Source: Synchiropus splendidus
Taxonomy: Eukaryota > Chordata > Actinopteri > Syngnathiformes > Callionymidae
Assembly (NCBI RefSeq): GCF_027744825.2
Contig: NW_026527086.1
Location: 1-64,000, forward strand
Direction of reading: 5' to 3'
DNA length: 64,000 bases
Below the pieces are notes generated by a model. That model made no database searches. It had not been told where the DNA came from and was given only the letters and a program-made list of their open reading frames with translations. A program made the translations under genes and the position numbers. Below, in pieces: positions 23,697 through 36,856 of the stretch; the first letter of the stretch is position 1, and each line of letters starts with the position of its first letter.

Positions 23697-25388
23697 CGCT
23701 TTTCAGCCTGAGATAAGGTGGGTTTCGGAACGCCAAACATAAAAGTGTTAATAACTTTGGAAAAACACTTCAGACAGTTTAGATTTGATGTGCAACTACT
23801 AGAAAGACCCTTTCTGCTATAGTGGGAGGTTAAAATTTCATGTTCTGAAGCTTCCCTGAAAAGTTATGGCACAATGCACAAAAACGCTTTTCAGCCTGAG
23901 ATAAGGTGGGTTTCGGAACGCCAAACATAAAAGTGTTGATAACTTTCGAAAAACACTTCAGAGAGCTTAGATTTGATGTGCACCTACTAGAAAGACCCTT
24001 TCTGCTATAGTGGGATGTTAAAATTTCATGTTCTGAAGCTTCCCTGAAAAGTTATGGCACAATGCGTAAAAACGCTTTTCAGCCTGAGATAAGGTGGGTT
24101 TCGGAACGCCAAACATAAAAGTGTTGATAACTTTGGAAAAACACTTCAGACAGTTTAGATTTGATGTGCAACTACTAGAAAGACCCTTTCTGCTATAGTG
24201 GGAGGTTAAAATTTCATGTTCTGAAGCTTCCCTGAAAAGTTATGGCACAATGCACAAAAACGCTTTTCAGCCTGAGATAAGGTGGGTTTCGGAACGCCAA
24301 ACATAAAAGTGTTAATAACTTTGGAAAAACACTTCAGACAGTTTAGATTTGATGTGCAACTACTAGAAAGACCCTTTCTGCTATAGTGGGAGGTTAAAAT
24401 TTCATGTTCTGAAGCTTTCATGAAAAGTTATGGCACAATGCACAAAAACGCTTTTCAGCCTGAGATAAGGTGGGTTTCGGAACGCCAAACATAAAAGTGT
24501 TGATAACTTTCGAAAAACACTTCAGAGAGCTTAGATTTGATGTGCACCTACTAGAAAGACCCTTTCTGCTATAGTGGGAGGTTAAAATTTCATGTTCTGA
24601 AGCTTCCCTGAAAAGTTATGGCACAATGCGTAAAAACGCTTTTCAGCCTGAGATAAGGTGGGTTTCGGAACGCCAAACATAAAAGTGTTGATAACTTTGG
24701 AAAAACACTTCAGACAGTTTAGATTTGATGTGCAACTACTAGAAAGACCCTTTCTGCTATAGTGGGAGGTTAAAATTTCATGTTCTGAAGCTTTCCTGAA
24801 AAGTTATGGCACAATGCACAAAAACGCTTTTCAGCCTGAGATAAGGTGGGTTTCGGAACGCCAAACATAAAAGTGTTGATAACTTTTGAAAAACACTTCA
24901 GACAGCTTAGATTTGATGTGCAACTACTAGAAAGACCCTTTCTGCTATAGTGGGAGGTTAAAATTTCATGTTCTGAAGCTTCCCTGAAAAGTTATGGCAC
25001 AATGCACAAAAACGCTTTTCAGCCTGAGATAAGGTGGGTTTCGGAACGCCAAACATAAAAGTGTTGATAACTTTCGGAAAACACTTCAGACAGCTTAGAT
25101 TTGATGAGCACCTACTAGAAAGACCCTTTCTGCTATAGTGGGAGGTTAAAATTTCATGTTCTGAAGCTTCCCTGAAAAGTTATGGCACAATGCGTAAAAA
25201 CGCTTTTCAGCCTGAGATAAGGTGGGTTTCGGAACGCCAAACATAAAAGTGTTGATAACTTTGGAAAAACACTTCAGACAGTTTAGATTTGATGTGCAAC
25301 TACTAGAAAGACCCTTTCTGCTATAGTGGGAGGTTAAAATTTCATGTTCTGAAGCTTCCCTGAAAAGTCATGGCACAATGCACAAAAA
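23697..25388 (+). repeat. Nine-monomer HOR unit
   Basis: The order is D, C-g, A, D with c160a, C-g, A-T, B, an odd C-like monomer ('tttcggaaaac', c79, 'gagcacc') and A ending in 'gtcatgg' (base 25369). The next unit, 25389-26892, repeats the order with the odd monomer missing, so it is eight monomers long. Two private marks, c160a (24420, 26112) and 'gtcatgg' (25369, 26873), are kept in both. Short reading frames on the minus strand that begin at the c160a CAT in each copy are by-products of that substitution. Confidence 0.87.
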
Positions 25389-26892
25389 CGCTTTTCAGCC
25401 TGAGATAAGGTGGGTTTCGGAACGCCAAACATAAAAGTGTTAATAACTTTGGAAAAACACTTCAGACAGTTTAGATTTGATGTGCAACTACTAGAAAGAC
25501 CCTTTCTGCTATAGTGGGAGGTTAAAATTTCATGTTCTGAAGCTTCCCTGAAAAGTTATGGCACAATGCACAAAAACGCTTTTCAGCCTGAGATAAGGTG
25601 GGTTTCGGAACGCCAAACATAAAAGTGTTGATAACTTTCGAAAAACACTTCAGAGAGCTTAGATTTGATGTGCACCTACTAGAAAGACCCTTTCTGCTAT
25701 AGTGGGAGGTTAAAATTTCATGTTCTGAAGCTTCCCTGAAAAGTTATGGCACAATGCGTAAAAACGCTTTTCAGCCTGAGATAAGGTGGGTTTCGGAACG
25801 CCAAACATAAAAGTGTTGATAACTTTGGAAAAACACTTCAGACAGTTTAGATTTGATGTGCAACTACTAGAAAGACCCTTTCTGCTATAGTGGGAGGTTA
25901 AAATTTCATGTTCTGAAGCTTCCCTGAAAAGTTATGGCACAATGCACAAAAACGCTTTTCAGCCTGAGATAAGGTGGGTTTCGGAACGCCAAACATAAAA
26001 GTGTTAATAACTTTGGAAAAACACTTCAGACAGTTTAGATTTGATGTGCAACTACTAGAAAGACCCTTTCTGCTATAGTGGGAGGTTAAAATTTCATGTT
26101 CTGAAGCTTTCATGAAAAGTTATGGCACAATGCACAAAAACGCTTTTCAGCCTGAGATAAGGTGGGTTTCTGAACGCCAAACATAAAAGTGTTGATAACT
26201 TTCGAAAAACACTTCAGAGAGCTTAGATTTGATGTGCACCTACTAGAAAGACCCTTTCTGCTATAGTGGGAGGTTAAAATTTCATGTTCTGAAGCTTCCC
26301 TGAAAAGTTATGGCACAATGCGTAAAAACGCTTTTCAGCCTGAGATAAGGTGGGTTTCGGAACGCCAAACATAAAAGTGTTGATAACTTTGGAAAAACAC
26401 TTCAGACAGTTTAGATTTGATGTGCAACTACTAGAAAGAACCTTTCTGCTATAGTGGGAGGTTAAAATTTCATGTTCTGAAGCTTTCCTGAAAAGTTATG
26501 GCACAATGCACAAAAACGCTTTTCAGCCTGAGATAAGGTGGGTTTCGGAACGCCAAACATAAAAGTGTTGATAACTTTTGAAAAACACTTCAGACAGCTT
26601 AGATTTGATGTGCAACTACTAGAAAGACCCTTTCTGCTATAGTGGGAGGTTAAAATTTCATGTTCTGAAGCTTCCCTGAAAAGTTATGGCACAATGCGTA
26701 AAAACGCTTTTCAGCCTGAGATAAGGTGGGTTTCGGAACGCCAAACATAAAAGTGTTGATAACTTTGGAAAAACACTTCAGACAGTTTAGATTTGATGTG
26801 CAACTACTAGAAAGACCCTTTCTGCTATAGTGGGAGGTTAAAATTTCATGTTCTGAAGCTTCCCTGAAAAGTCATGGCACAATGCACAAAAA
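25389..26892 (+). repeat. Eight-monomer HOR unit, deletion derivative of the nine-monomer unit
   Basis: The order is D, C-g, A, D with c160a, C-g, A-T, B, A with 'gtcatgg' (base 26873). Compared with 23697-25388 it lacks the C-like monomer between B and A. Its B monomer has the 'gcgta' junction, which in the nine-monomer unit belongs to the missing monomer. This suggests loss by exchange inside the monomer pair rather than at a monomer boundary. Confidence 0.84.
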
Positions 26893-29800
26893 CGCCTTTC
26901 AGCCTGAGATAAGGTGGGTTTCGGAACGCCAAACATAAAAGTGTTAATAACTTTGGAAAAACACTTCAGACAGTTTAGATTTGATGTGCAACTACTAGAA
27001 AGACCCTTTCTGCTATAGTGGGAGGTTAAAATTTCATGTTCTGAAGCTTCCCTGAAAAGTTATGGCACAATGCACAAAAACGCTTTTCAGCCTGAGATAA
27101 GGTGGGTTTCGGAACGCCAAACATAAAAGTGTTGATAACTTTCGAAAAACACTTCAGAGAGCTTAGATTTGATGTGCACCTACTAGAAAGACCCTTTCTG
27201 CTATAGTGGGAGGTTAGAATTTCATGTTCTGAAGCTTCCCTGAAAAGTTATGGCACAATGCGTAAAAACGCTTTTCAGCCTGAGATAAGGTGGGTTTCGG
27301 AACGCCAAACATAAAAGTGTTGATAACTTTGGAAAAACACTTCAGACAGTTTAGATTTGATGTGCAACTACTAGAAAGACCCTTTCTGCTATAGTGGGAG
27401 GTTAAAATTTCATGTTCTGAAGCTTTCCAGAAAAGTTATGGCACAATGCACAAAAACGCTTTTCAGCCTGAGATAAGGTGGGTTTCGGAACGCCAAACAT
27501 AAAAGTGTTGATAACTTTGGAAAAACACTTCAGACAGTTTAGATTTGATGTGCAACTACTAGAAAGACCCTTTCTGCTATAGTGGGAGGTTAAAATTTCA
27601 TGTTCTGAAGCTTTCCTGAAAAGTTATGGCACAATGCACAAAAACGCTTTTCAGCCTGAGATAAGGTGGGTTTCGGAACGCCAAACATAAAAGTGTTGAT
27701 AACTTTTGAAAAACACTTCAGACAGCTTAGATTTGATGTGCAACTACTAGAAAGACCCTTTCTGCTATAGTGGGAGGTTAAAATTTCATGTTCTGAAGCT
27801 TCCCTGAAAAGTGATGGCACAATGCACAAAAACGCTTTTCAGCCTGAGATAAGGTGGGTTTCGGAACGCCAAACATAAAAGTGTTGATAACTTTGGAAAA
27901 ACACTTCAGACAGTTTAGATTTGATGTGCAACTACTAGAAAGACCCTTTCTGCTATAGTGGGAGGTTAAAATTTCATGTTCTGAAGCTTCCTTGAAAAGT
28001 TATGGCACAATGCACAAAAACGCTTTTCAGCCTGAGATAAGGTGGGTTTCGGAACGCCAAACATAAAAGTGTTGATAACTTTGGAAAAACACTTCAGACA
28101 GTTTAGATTTGATGTGCAACTACTAGAAAGACCTTTTCTGCTATAGTGGGAGGTTAAAATTTCATGTTCTGGAGCTTCCCTGAAAAGTTATGGCACAATG
28201 CACAAAAACGCTTTTCAGCCTGAGATAAGGTGGGTTTCGGAACGCCAAACATAAAAGTGTTGATAACTTTCGAAAAACACTTCAGAGAGCTTAGATTTGA
28301 TGTGCACCTACTAGAAAGACCCTTTCTGCTATAGTGGGAGGTTAAAATTTCATGTTCTGAAGCTTCCCTGAAAAGTTATGGCACAATGCGTAAAAACGCT
28401 TTTCAGCCTGAGATAAGGTGGGTTTCGGAACGCCAAACATAAAAGTGTTGATAACTTTGGAAAAACACTTCAGACAGTTTAGATTTGATGTGCAACTACT
28501 AGAAAGACCCTTTCTGCTATAGTGGGAGGTTAAAATTTCATGTTCTAAAGCTTTCCTGAAAAGTTATGGCACAATGCACAAAAACGCTTTTCAGCCTGAG
28601 ATAAGGTGGGTTTCGGAACGCCAAACATAAAAGTGTTGATAACTTTGGAAAAACACTTCAGACAGTTTAGATTTGATGTGCAACTACTAGAAAGACCCTT
28701 TCTGCTATAGTGGGAGGTTAAAATTTCATGTTCTGAAGCTTTCCTGAAAAGTTATGGCACAATGCACAAAAACGCTTTTCAGCCTGAGATAAGGTGGGTT
28801 TCGGAACGCCAAACATAAAAGTGTTGATAACTTTTGAAAAACACTTCAGACAGCTTAGATTTGATGTGCAACTACTAGAAAGACCCTTTCTGCTATAGTG
28901 GGAGGTTAAAATTTCATGTTCTGAAGCTTCCCTGAAAAGTTATGGCACAATGCACAAAAACGCTTTTCAGCCTGAGATAAGGTGGGTTTCGGAACGCCAA
29001 ACATAAAAGTGTTGATAACTTTGGAAAAACACTTCAGACAGTTTAGATTTGATGTGCAACTACTAGAAAGACCCTTTCTGCTATAGTGGGAGGTTAAAAT
29101 TTCATGTTCTGAAGCTTCCCTGAAAAGTTATGGCACAATGCGTAAAAACGCTTTTCAGCCTGAGATAAGGTGGGTTTCGGAACGCCAAACATAAAAGTGT
29201 TGATAACTTTGGAAAAACACTTCAGACAGTTTAGATTTGATGTGCAACTACTAGAAAGACCCTTTCTGCTATAGTGGGAGGTTAAAATTTCATGTTCTGA
29301 AGCTTCCCTGAAAAGTTATGGCACAAATGCACAAAAACGCTTTTCAGCCTGAGATAAGGTGGGTTTCGGAACGCCAAACATAAAAGTGTTGATAACTTTC
29401 GAAAAACACTTCAGAGAGCTTAGATTTGATGTGCACCTACTAGAAAGACCCTTTCTGCTATAGTGGGAGGTTAAAATTTCATGTTCTGAAGCTTTCCTGA
29501 AAAGTTATGGCACAATGCACAAAAACGCTTTTCAGCCTGAGATAAGGTGGGTTTCGGAACGCCAAACATAAAAGTGTTGATAACTTTCGAAAAACACTTC
29601 AGAGAGCTTAGATTTGATGTGCACCTACTAGAAAGACCCTTTCTGCTATAGTGGGAGGTTAAAATTTCATGTTCTGAAGCTTCCCTGAAAAGTTATGGCA
29701 CAATGCGTAAAAACGCTTTTCAGCCTGAGATAAGGTGGGTTTCGGAACGCCAAACATAAAAGTGTTGATAACTTTGGAAAAACACTTCAGACAGCTTAGA

Positions 29801-32721
29801 TTTGATGTGCAACTACTAGAAAGACCCTTTCTGCTATAGTGGGAGGTTAAAATTTCATGTTCTGAAGCTTCCCTGAAAAGTTATGGCACAATGCACAAAA
29901 ACGCTTTTCAGCCTGAGATAAGGTGGGTTTCGGAACGCCAAACATAAAAGTGTTAATAACTTTGGAAAAACACTTCAGACAGTTTAGATTTGATGTGCAA
30001 CTACTAGAAAGACCCTTTCTGCTATAGTGGGAGGTTAAAATTTCATGTTCTGAAGCTTCCCTGAAAAGTTATGGCACAAAGCACAAAAACGCTTTTCAGC
30101 CTGAGATAAGGTGGGTTTCGGAACGCCAAACATAAAAGTGTTGATAACTTTCGAAAAACACTTCAGAGAGCTTAGATTTGATGTGCACCTACTAGAAAGA
30201 CCCTTTCTGCTATAGTGGGAGGTTAAAATTTCATGTTCTGAAGCTTCCCTGAAAAGTTATGGCACAATGCGTAAAAACGCTTTTCAGCCTGAGATAAGGT
30301 GGGTTTCGGAACGCCAAACATAAAAGTGTTGATAACTTTGGAAAAACACTTCAGACAGTTTAGATTTGATGTGCAACTACTAGAAAGACCCTTTCTGCTA
30401 TAGTGGGAGGTTAAAATTTCATGTTCTGAAGCTTTCCTGAAAAGTTATGGCACAATGCACAAAAACGCTTTTCAGCCTGAGATAAGGTGGGTTTCGGAAC
30501 GCCAAACATAAAAGTGTTGATAACTTTTGAAAAACACTTCAGACAGCTTAGATTTGATGTGCAACTACTAGAAAGACCCTTTCTGCTATAGTGGGAGGTT
30601 AAAATTTCATGTTCTGAAGCTTCCCTGAAAAGTTATGGCACAATGCACAAAAACGCTTTTCAGCCTGAGATAAGGTGGGTTTCGGAACGCCAAACATAAA
30701 AGTGTTGATAACTTTGGAAAAACACTTCAGACAGTTTAGATTTGATGTGCAACTACTAGAAAGACCCTTTCTGCTATAGTGGGAGGTTAAAATTTCATGT
30801 TCTGAAGCTTCCCTGAAAAGTTATGGCACAATGCACAAAAACGCTTTTCAGCCTGAGATAAGGTGGGTTTCGGAACGCCAAACATAAAAGTGTTGATAAC
30901 TTTTGAAAAACACTTCAGACAGCTTAGATTTGATGTGCAACTACTAGAAAGACCCTTTCTGCTATAGTGGGAGGTTAAAATTTCATGTTCTGAAGCTTCC
31001 CTGAAAAGTTATGGCACAATGCACAAAAACGCTTTTCAGCCTGAGATAAGGTGGGTTTCGGAACGCCAAACATAAAAGTGTTGATAACTTTGGAAAAACA
31101 CTTCAGACAGTTTAGATTTGATGTGCAACTACTAGAAAGACCCTTTCTGCTATAGTGGGAGGTTAAAATTTCATGTTCTGAAGCTTCCCTGAAAAGTTAT
31201 GGCACAATGCACAAAAACGCTTTTCAGCCTGAGATAAGGTGGGTTTCGGAACGCCAAACATAAAAGTGTTGATAACTTTGGAAAAACACTTCAGACAGTT
31301 TAGATTTGATGTGCAACTACTAGAAAGACCCTTTCTGCTATAGTGGGAGGTTAAAATTTCATGTTCTGAAGCTTCCCTGAAAAGTTATGGCACAATGCAC
31401 AAAAACGCTTTTCAGCCTGAGATAAGGTGGGTTTCGGAACGCCAAACATAAAAGTGTTGATAACTTTCGAAAAACACTTCAGACAGCTTAGATTTGATGT
31501 GCACCTACTAGAAAGACCCTTTCTGCTATAGTGGGAGGTTAAAATTTCATGTTCTGAAGCTTCCCTGAAAAGTTATGGCACAATGCGTAAAAACGCTTTT
31601 CAGCCTGAGATAAGGTGGGTTTCGGAACGCCAAACATAAAAGTGTTGATAACTTTGGAAAAACACTTCAGACAGTTTAGATTTGATGTGCAACTACTAGA
31701 AAGACCCTTTCTGCTATAGTGGGAGGTTAAAATTTCATGTTCTGAAGCTTCCCTGAAAAGTTATGGCACAATGCACAAAAACGCTTTTCAGCCTGAGATA
31801 AGGTGGGTTTCGGAACGCCAAACATAAAAGTGTTAATAACTTTGGAAAAACACTTCAGACAGTTTAGATTTGATGTGCAACTACTAGAAATACCCTTTCT
31901 GCTATAGTGGGAGGTTAAAATTTCATGTTCTGAAGCTTCCCTGAAAAGTTATGGCACAATGCACAAAAACGCTTTTCAGCCTGAGATAAGGTGGGTTTCG
32001 GAACGCCAAACATAAAAGTGTTGATAACTTTCGAAAAACACTTCAGAGAGCTTAGATTTGATGTGCACCTACTAGAAAGACCCTTTCTGCTATAGTGGGA
32101 GGTTAAAATTTCATGTTCTGAAGCTTCCCTGAAAAGTTATGGCACAATGCGTAAAAACGCTTTTCAGCCTGAGATAAGGTGGGTTTCGGAACGCCAAACA
32201 TAAAAGTGTTGATAACTTTGGAAAAACACTTCAGACAGTTTAGATTTGATGTGCAACTACTAGAAAGACCCTTTCTGCTATAGTGGGAGGTTAAAATTTC
32301 ATGTTCTGAAGCTTTCCTGAAAAGTTATGGCACAATGCACAAAAACGCTTTTCAGCCTGAGATAAGGTGGGTTTCGGAACGCCAAACATAAAAGTGTTGA
32401 TAACTTTTGAAAAACACTTCAGACAGCTTAGATTTGATGTGCAACTACTAGAAAGACCCTTTCTGCTATAGTGGGAGGTTAAAATTTCATGTTCTGAAGC
32501 TTCCCTGAAAAGTTATGGCACAATGCACAAAAACGCTTTTCAGCCTGAGATAAGGTGGGTTTCGGAACGCCAAACATAAAAGTGTTGATAACTTTGGAAA
32601 AACACTTCAGACAGTTTAGATTTGATGTGCAACTACTAGAAAGACCCTTTCTGCTATAGTGGGAGGTTAAAATTTCATGTTCTGAAGCTTCCCTGAAAAG
32701 TTATGGCACAATGCACAAAAA

Positions 32722-34224
32722 CGCTTTTCAGCCTGAGATAAGGTGGGTTTCGGAACGCCAAACATAAAAGTGTTGATAACTTTTGAAAAACACTTCAGAC
32801 AGCTTAGATTTGATGTGCAACTACTAGAAAGACCCTTTCTGCTATAGTGGGAGGTTAAAATTTCATGTTCTGAAGCTTCCCTGAAAAGTTATGGCACAAT
32901 GCACAAAAACGCTTTTCAGCCTGAGATAAGGTGGGTTTCGGAACGCCAAACATAAAAGTGTTGATAACTTTGGAAAAACACTTCAGACAGTTTAGATTTG
33001 ATGTGCAACTACTAGAAAGACCCTTTCTGCTATAGTGGGAGGTTAAAATTTCATGTTCTGAAGCTTCCCTGAAAAGTTATGGCACAATGCACAAAAACGC
33101 TTTTCAGCCTGAGATAAGGTGGGTTTCGGAACGCCAAACATAAAAGTGTTGATAACTTTGGAAAAACACTTCAGACAGTTTAGATTTGATGTGCAACTAC
33201 TAGAAAGACCCTTTCTGCTATAGTGAGAGGTTAAAATTTCATGTTCTGAAGCTTCCCTGAAAAGTTATGGCACAATGCACAAAAACGCTTTTCAGCCTGA
33301 GATAAGGTGGGTTTCGGAACGCCAAACATAAAAGTGTTGATAACTTTCGAAAAACACTTCAGAGAGCTTAGATTTGATGTGCACCTACTAGAAAGACCCT
33401 TTCTGCTATAGTGGGAGGTTAAAATTTCATGTTCTGAAGCTTCCCTGAAAAGTTATGGCACAATGCACAAAAACGCTTTTCAGCCTGAGATAAGGTGGGT
33501 TTCGGAACGCCAAACATAAAAGTGTTGATAACTTTCGAAAAACACTTCAGAGAGCTTAGATTTGATGTGCACCTACTAGAAAGACCCTTTCTGCTATAGT
33601 GGGAGGTTAAAATTTCATGTTCTGAAGCTTTCCTGAAAAGTTATGGCACAATGCACAAAAACGCTTTTCAGCCTGAGATAAGGTGGGTTTCGGAACGCCA
33701 AACATAAAAGTGTTGATAACTTTCGAAAAACACTTCAGACAGCTTAGATTTGATGTGCACCTATAGAAAGACCCTTTCTGCTATAGCGGGAGGTTAAAAT
33801 TTCATGTTCTGAAGCTTCCCTGAAAAGTTATGGCACAATGCGTAAAAACGCTTTTCAGCCTGAGATAAGGTGGGTTTCGGAACGCCAAACATAAAAGTGT
33901 TGATAACTTTGGAAAAACACTTCAGACAGTTTAGATTTGATGTGCAACTACTAGAAAGACCCTTTCTGCTATAGTGGGAGGTTAAAATTTCATGTTCTGA
34001 AGCTTCCCTGAAAAGTTATGGCACAATGCACAAAAACGCTTTTCAGCCTGAGATAAGGTGGGTTTCGGAACGCCAAACATAAAAGTGTTAATAACTTTGG
34101 AAAAACACTTCAGACAGTTTAGATTTGATGTGCAACTACTAGAAAGACCCTTTCTGCTATAGTGGGAGGTTAAAATTTCATGTTCTGAAGCTTCCCTGAA
34201 AAGTTATGGCACAATGCACAAAAA
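32722..34224 (+). repeat. Eight-monomer HOR unit with 'gtgagagg' mark, copy 1
   Basis: The order is B, A, A with g129a (base 33226), C, C-T, C2-g with 'gcggg' and a one-base deletion (near 33764), A, D. The length is 1503 bp because of the deletion. The next unit begins at 34225 with the same first five types and the same g129a (base 34729), eight monomers on. Confidence 0.85.
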
Positions 34225-36104
34225 CGCTTTTCAGCCTGAGATAAGGTGGGTTTCGGAACGCCAAACATAAAAGTGTTGATAACTTTTGAAAAACACTTCA
34301 GACAGCTTAGATTTGATGTGCAACTACTAGAAAGACCCTTTCTGCTATAGTGGGAGGTTAAAATTTCATGTTCTGAAGCTTCCCTGAAAAGTTATGGCAC
34401 AATGCACAAAAACGCTTTTCAGCCTGAGATAAGGTGGGTTTCGGAACGCCAAACATAAAAGTGTTGATAACTTTGGAAAAACACTTCAGACAGTTTAGAT
34501 TTGATGTGCAACTACTAGAAAGACCCTTTCTGCTATAGTGGGAGGTTAAAATTTCATGTTCTGAAGCTTCCCTGAAAAGTTATGGCACAATGCACAAAAA
34601 CGCTTTTCAGCCTGAGATAAGGTGGGTTTCGGAACGCCAAACATAAAAGTGTTGATAACTTTGGAAAAACACTTCAGACAGTTTAGATTTGATGTGCAAC
34701 TACTAGAAAGACCCTTTCTGCTATAGTGAGAGGTTAAAATTTCATGTTCTGAAGCTTCCCTGAAAAGTTATGGCACAATGCACAAAAACGCTTTTCAGCC
34801 TGAGATAAGGTGGGTTTCGGAACGCCAAACATAAAAGTGTTGATAACTTTCGAAAAACACTTCAGAGAGCTTAGATTTGATGTGCACCTACTAGAAAGAC
34901 CCTTTCTGCTATAGTGGGAGGTTAAAATTTCATGTTCTGAAGCTTCCCTGAAAAGTTATGGCACAATGCACAAAAACGCTTTTCAGCCTGAGATAAGGTG
35001 GGTTTCGGAACGCCAAACATAAAAGTGTTGATAACTTTCGAAAAACACTTCAGAGAGCTTAGATTTGATGTGCACCTACTAGAAAGACCCTTTCTGCTAT
35101 AGTGGGAGGTTAAAATTTCATGTTCTGAAGCTTTCCTGAAAAGTTATGGCACAATGCACAAAAACGCTTTTCAGCCTGAGATAAGGTGGGTTTCGGAACG
35201 CCAAACATAAAAGTGTTGATAACTTTCGAAAAACACTTCAGAGAGCTTAGATTTGATGTGCACCTACTAGAAAGACCCTTTCTGCTATAGTGGGAGGTTA
35301 AAATTTCATGTTCTGAAGCTTCCCTGAAAAGTTATGGCACAATGCGTAAAAACGCTTTTCAGCCTGAGATAAGGTGGGTTTCGGAACGCCAAACATAAAA
35401 GTGTTGATAACTTTGGAAAAACACTTCAGACAGCTTAGATTTGATGTGCAACTACTAGAAAGACCCTTTCTGCTATAGTGGGAGGTTAAAATTTCATGTT
35501 CTGAAGCTTCCCTGAAAAGTTATGGCACAATGCACAAAAACGCTTTTCAGCCTGAGATAAGGTGGGTTTCGGAACGCCAAACATCAAAGTGTTGATAACT
35601 TTCGAAAAACACTTCAGACAGCTTAGATTTGATGTGCACCTACTAGAAAGACCCTTTCTGCTATAGCGGGAGGTTAAAATTTCATGTTCTGAAGCTTCCC
35701 TGAAAAGTTATGGCACAATGCGTAAAAACGCTTTTCAGCCTGAGATAAGGTGGGTTTCGGAACGCCAAACATAAAAGTGTTGATAACTTTGGAAAAACAC
35801 TTCAGACAGTTTAGATTTGATGTGCAACTACTAGAAAGACCCTTTCTGCTATAGTGGGAGGTTAAAATTTCATGTTCTGAAGCTTCCCTGAAAAGTTATG
35901 GCACAATGCACAAAAACGCTTTTCAGCCTGAGATAAGGTGGGTTTCGGAACGCCAAACATAAAAGTGTTAATAACTTTGGAAAAACACTTCAGACAGTTT
36001 AGATTTGATGTGCAACTACTAGAAAGACCCTTTCTGCTATAGTGGGAGGTTAAAATTTCATGTTCTGAAGCTTCCCTGAAAAGTTATGGCACAATGCACA
36101 AAAA
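34225..36104 (+). repeat. Ten-monomer HOR unit, copy 2 extended by two monomers
   Basis: The order is B, A, A with g129a, C, C-T, C-g, A2, C2 with 'acatcaaag' and 'gcggg', A, D. Compared with 32722-34224, a C-g and an A2 monomer are added before the C2. The C2 here keeps the full-length 'cacctactag' that is one base short in copy 1. This unit is also the left end of the 29-monomer segment found again at 53401. Confidence 0.84.
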
Positions 36105-36856
36105 CGCTTTTCAGCCTGAGATAAGGTGGGTTTCGGAACGCCAAACATAAAAGTGTTGATAACTTTCGAAAAACACTTCAGAGAGCTTAGATTTGATGTG
36201 CACCTACTAGAAAGACCCTTTCTGCTATAGTGGGAGGTTAAAATTTCATGTTCTGAAGCTTCCCTGAAAAGTTATGGCACAATGCGTAAAAACGCTTTTC
36301 AGCCTGAGATAAGGTGGGTTTCGGAACGCCAAACATAAAAGTGTTGATAACTTTGGAAAAACACTTCAGACAGTTTAGATTTGATGTGCAACTACTAGAA
36401 AGACCCTTTCTGCTATAGTGGGAGGTTAAAATTTCATGTTCTGAAGCTTTCCTGAAAAGTTATGGCACAATGCACAAAAACGCTTTTCAGCCTGAGATAA
36501 GGTGGGTTTCGGAACGCCAAACATAAAAGTGTTGATAACTTTTGAAAAACACTTCAGACAGCTTAGATTTGATGTGCAACTACTAGAAAGACCCTTTCTG
36601 CTATAGTGGGAGGTTAAAATTTCATGTTCTGAAGCTTCCCTGAAAAGTTATGGCACAATGCACAAAAACGCTTTTCAGCCTGAGATAAGGTGGGTTTCGG
36701 AACGCCAAACATAAAAGTGTTGATAACTTTGGAAAAACACTTCAGACAGTTTAGATTTGATGTGCAACTACTAGAAAGACCCTTTCTGCTATAGTGGGAG
36801 GTTAAAATTTCATGTTCTGAAGCTTCCCTGAAAAGTTATGGCACAATGCACAAAAA

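Larger units (their letters stand above)
21629..36104 (+). repeat. Domain III: D-bearing HORs, no C'
   Basis: D monomers recur throughout this interval, and no C' was seen. C monomers with t158 first appear here (monomer starting 23133). The domain contains 9- and 8-monomer units between 23697 and 26892 and 8- and 10-monomer units between 32722 and 36104. It has more scattered single-base changes than domain II, for example 'tatgtcac' near 23304, 'gatgagc' near 25107, 'tttctgaac' near 26171 and 'cgcctttcag' near 26896. Indels: one extra A near 29327 and one C lost near 33764. No gene is present. Confidence 0.83.

Noticed and set aside
27590..27829. Minus-strand open frame of 79 codons
   Set aside because: It needs a non-ATG start and is open only because 'gtgatggc' replaces the usual 'gttatggc' and removes a stop. 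It is a by-product of one substitution in the satellite.
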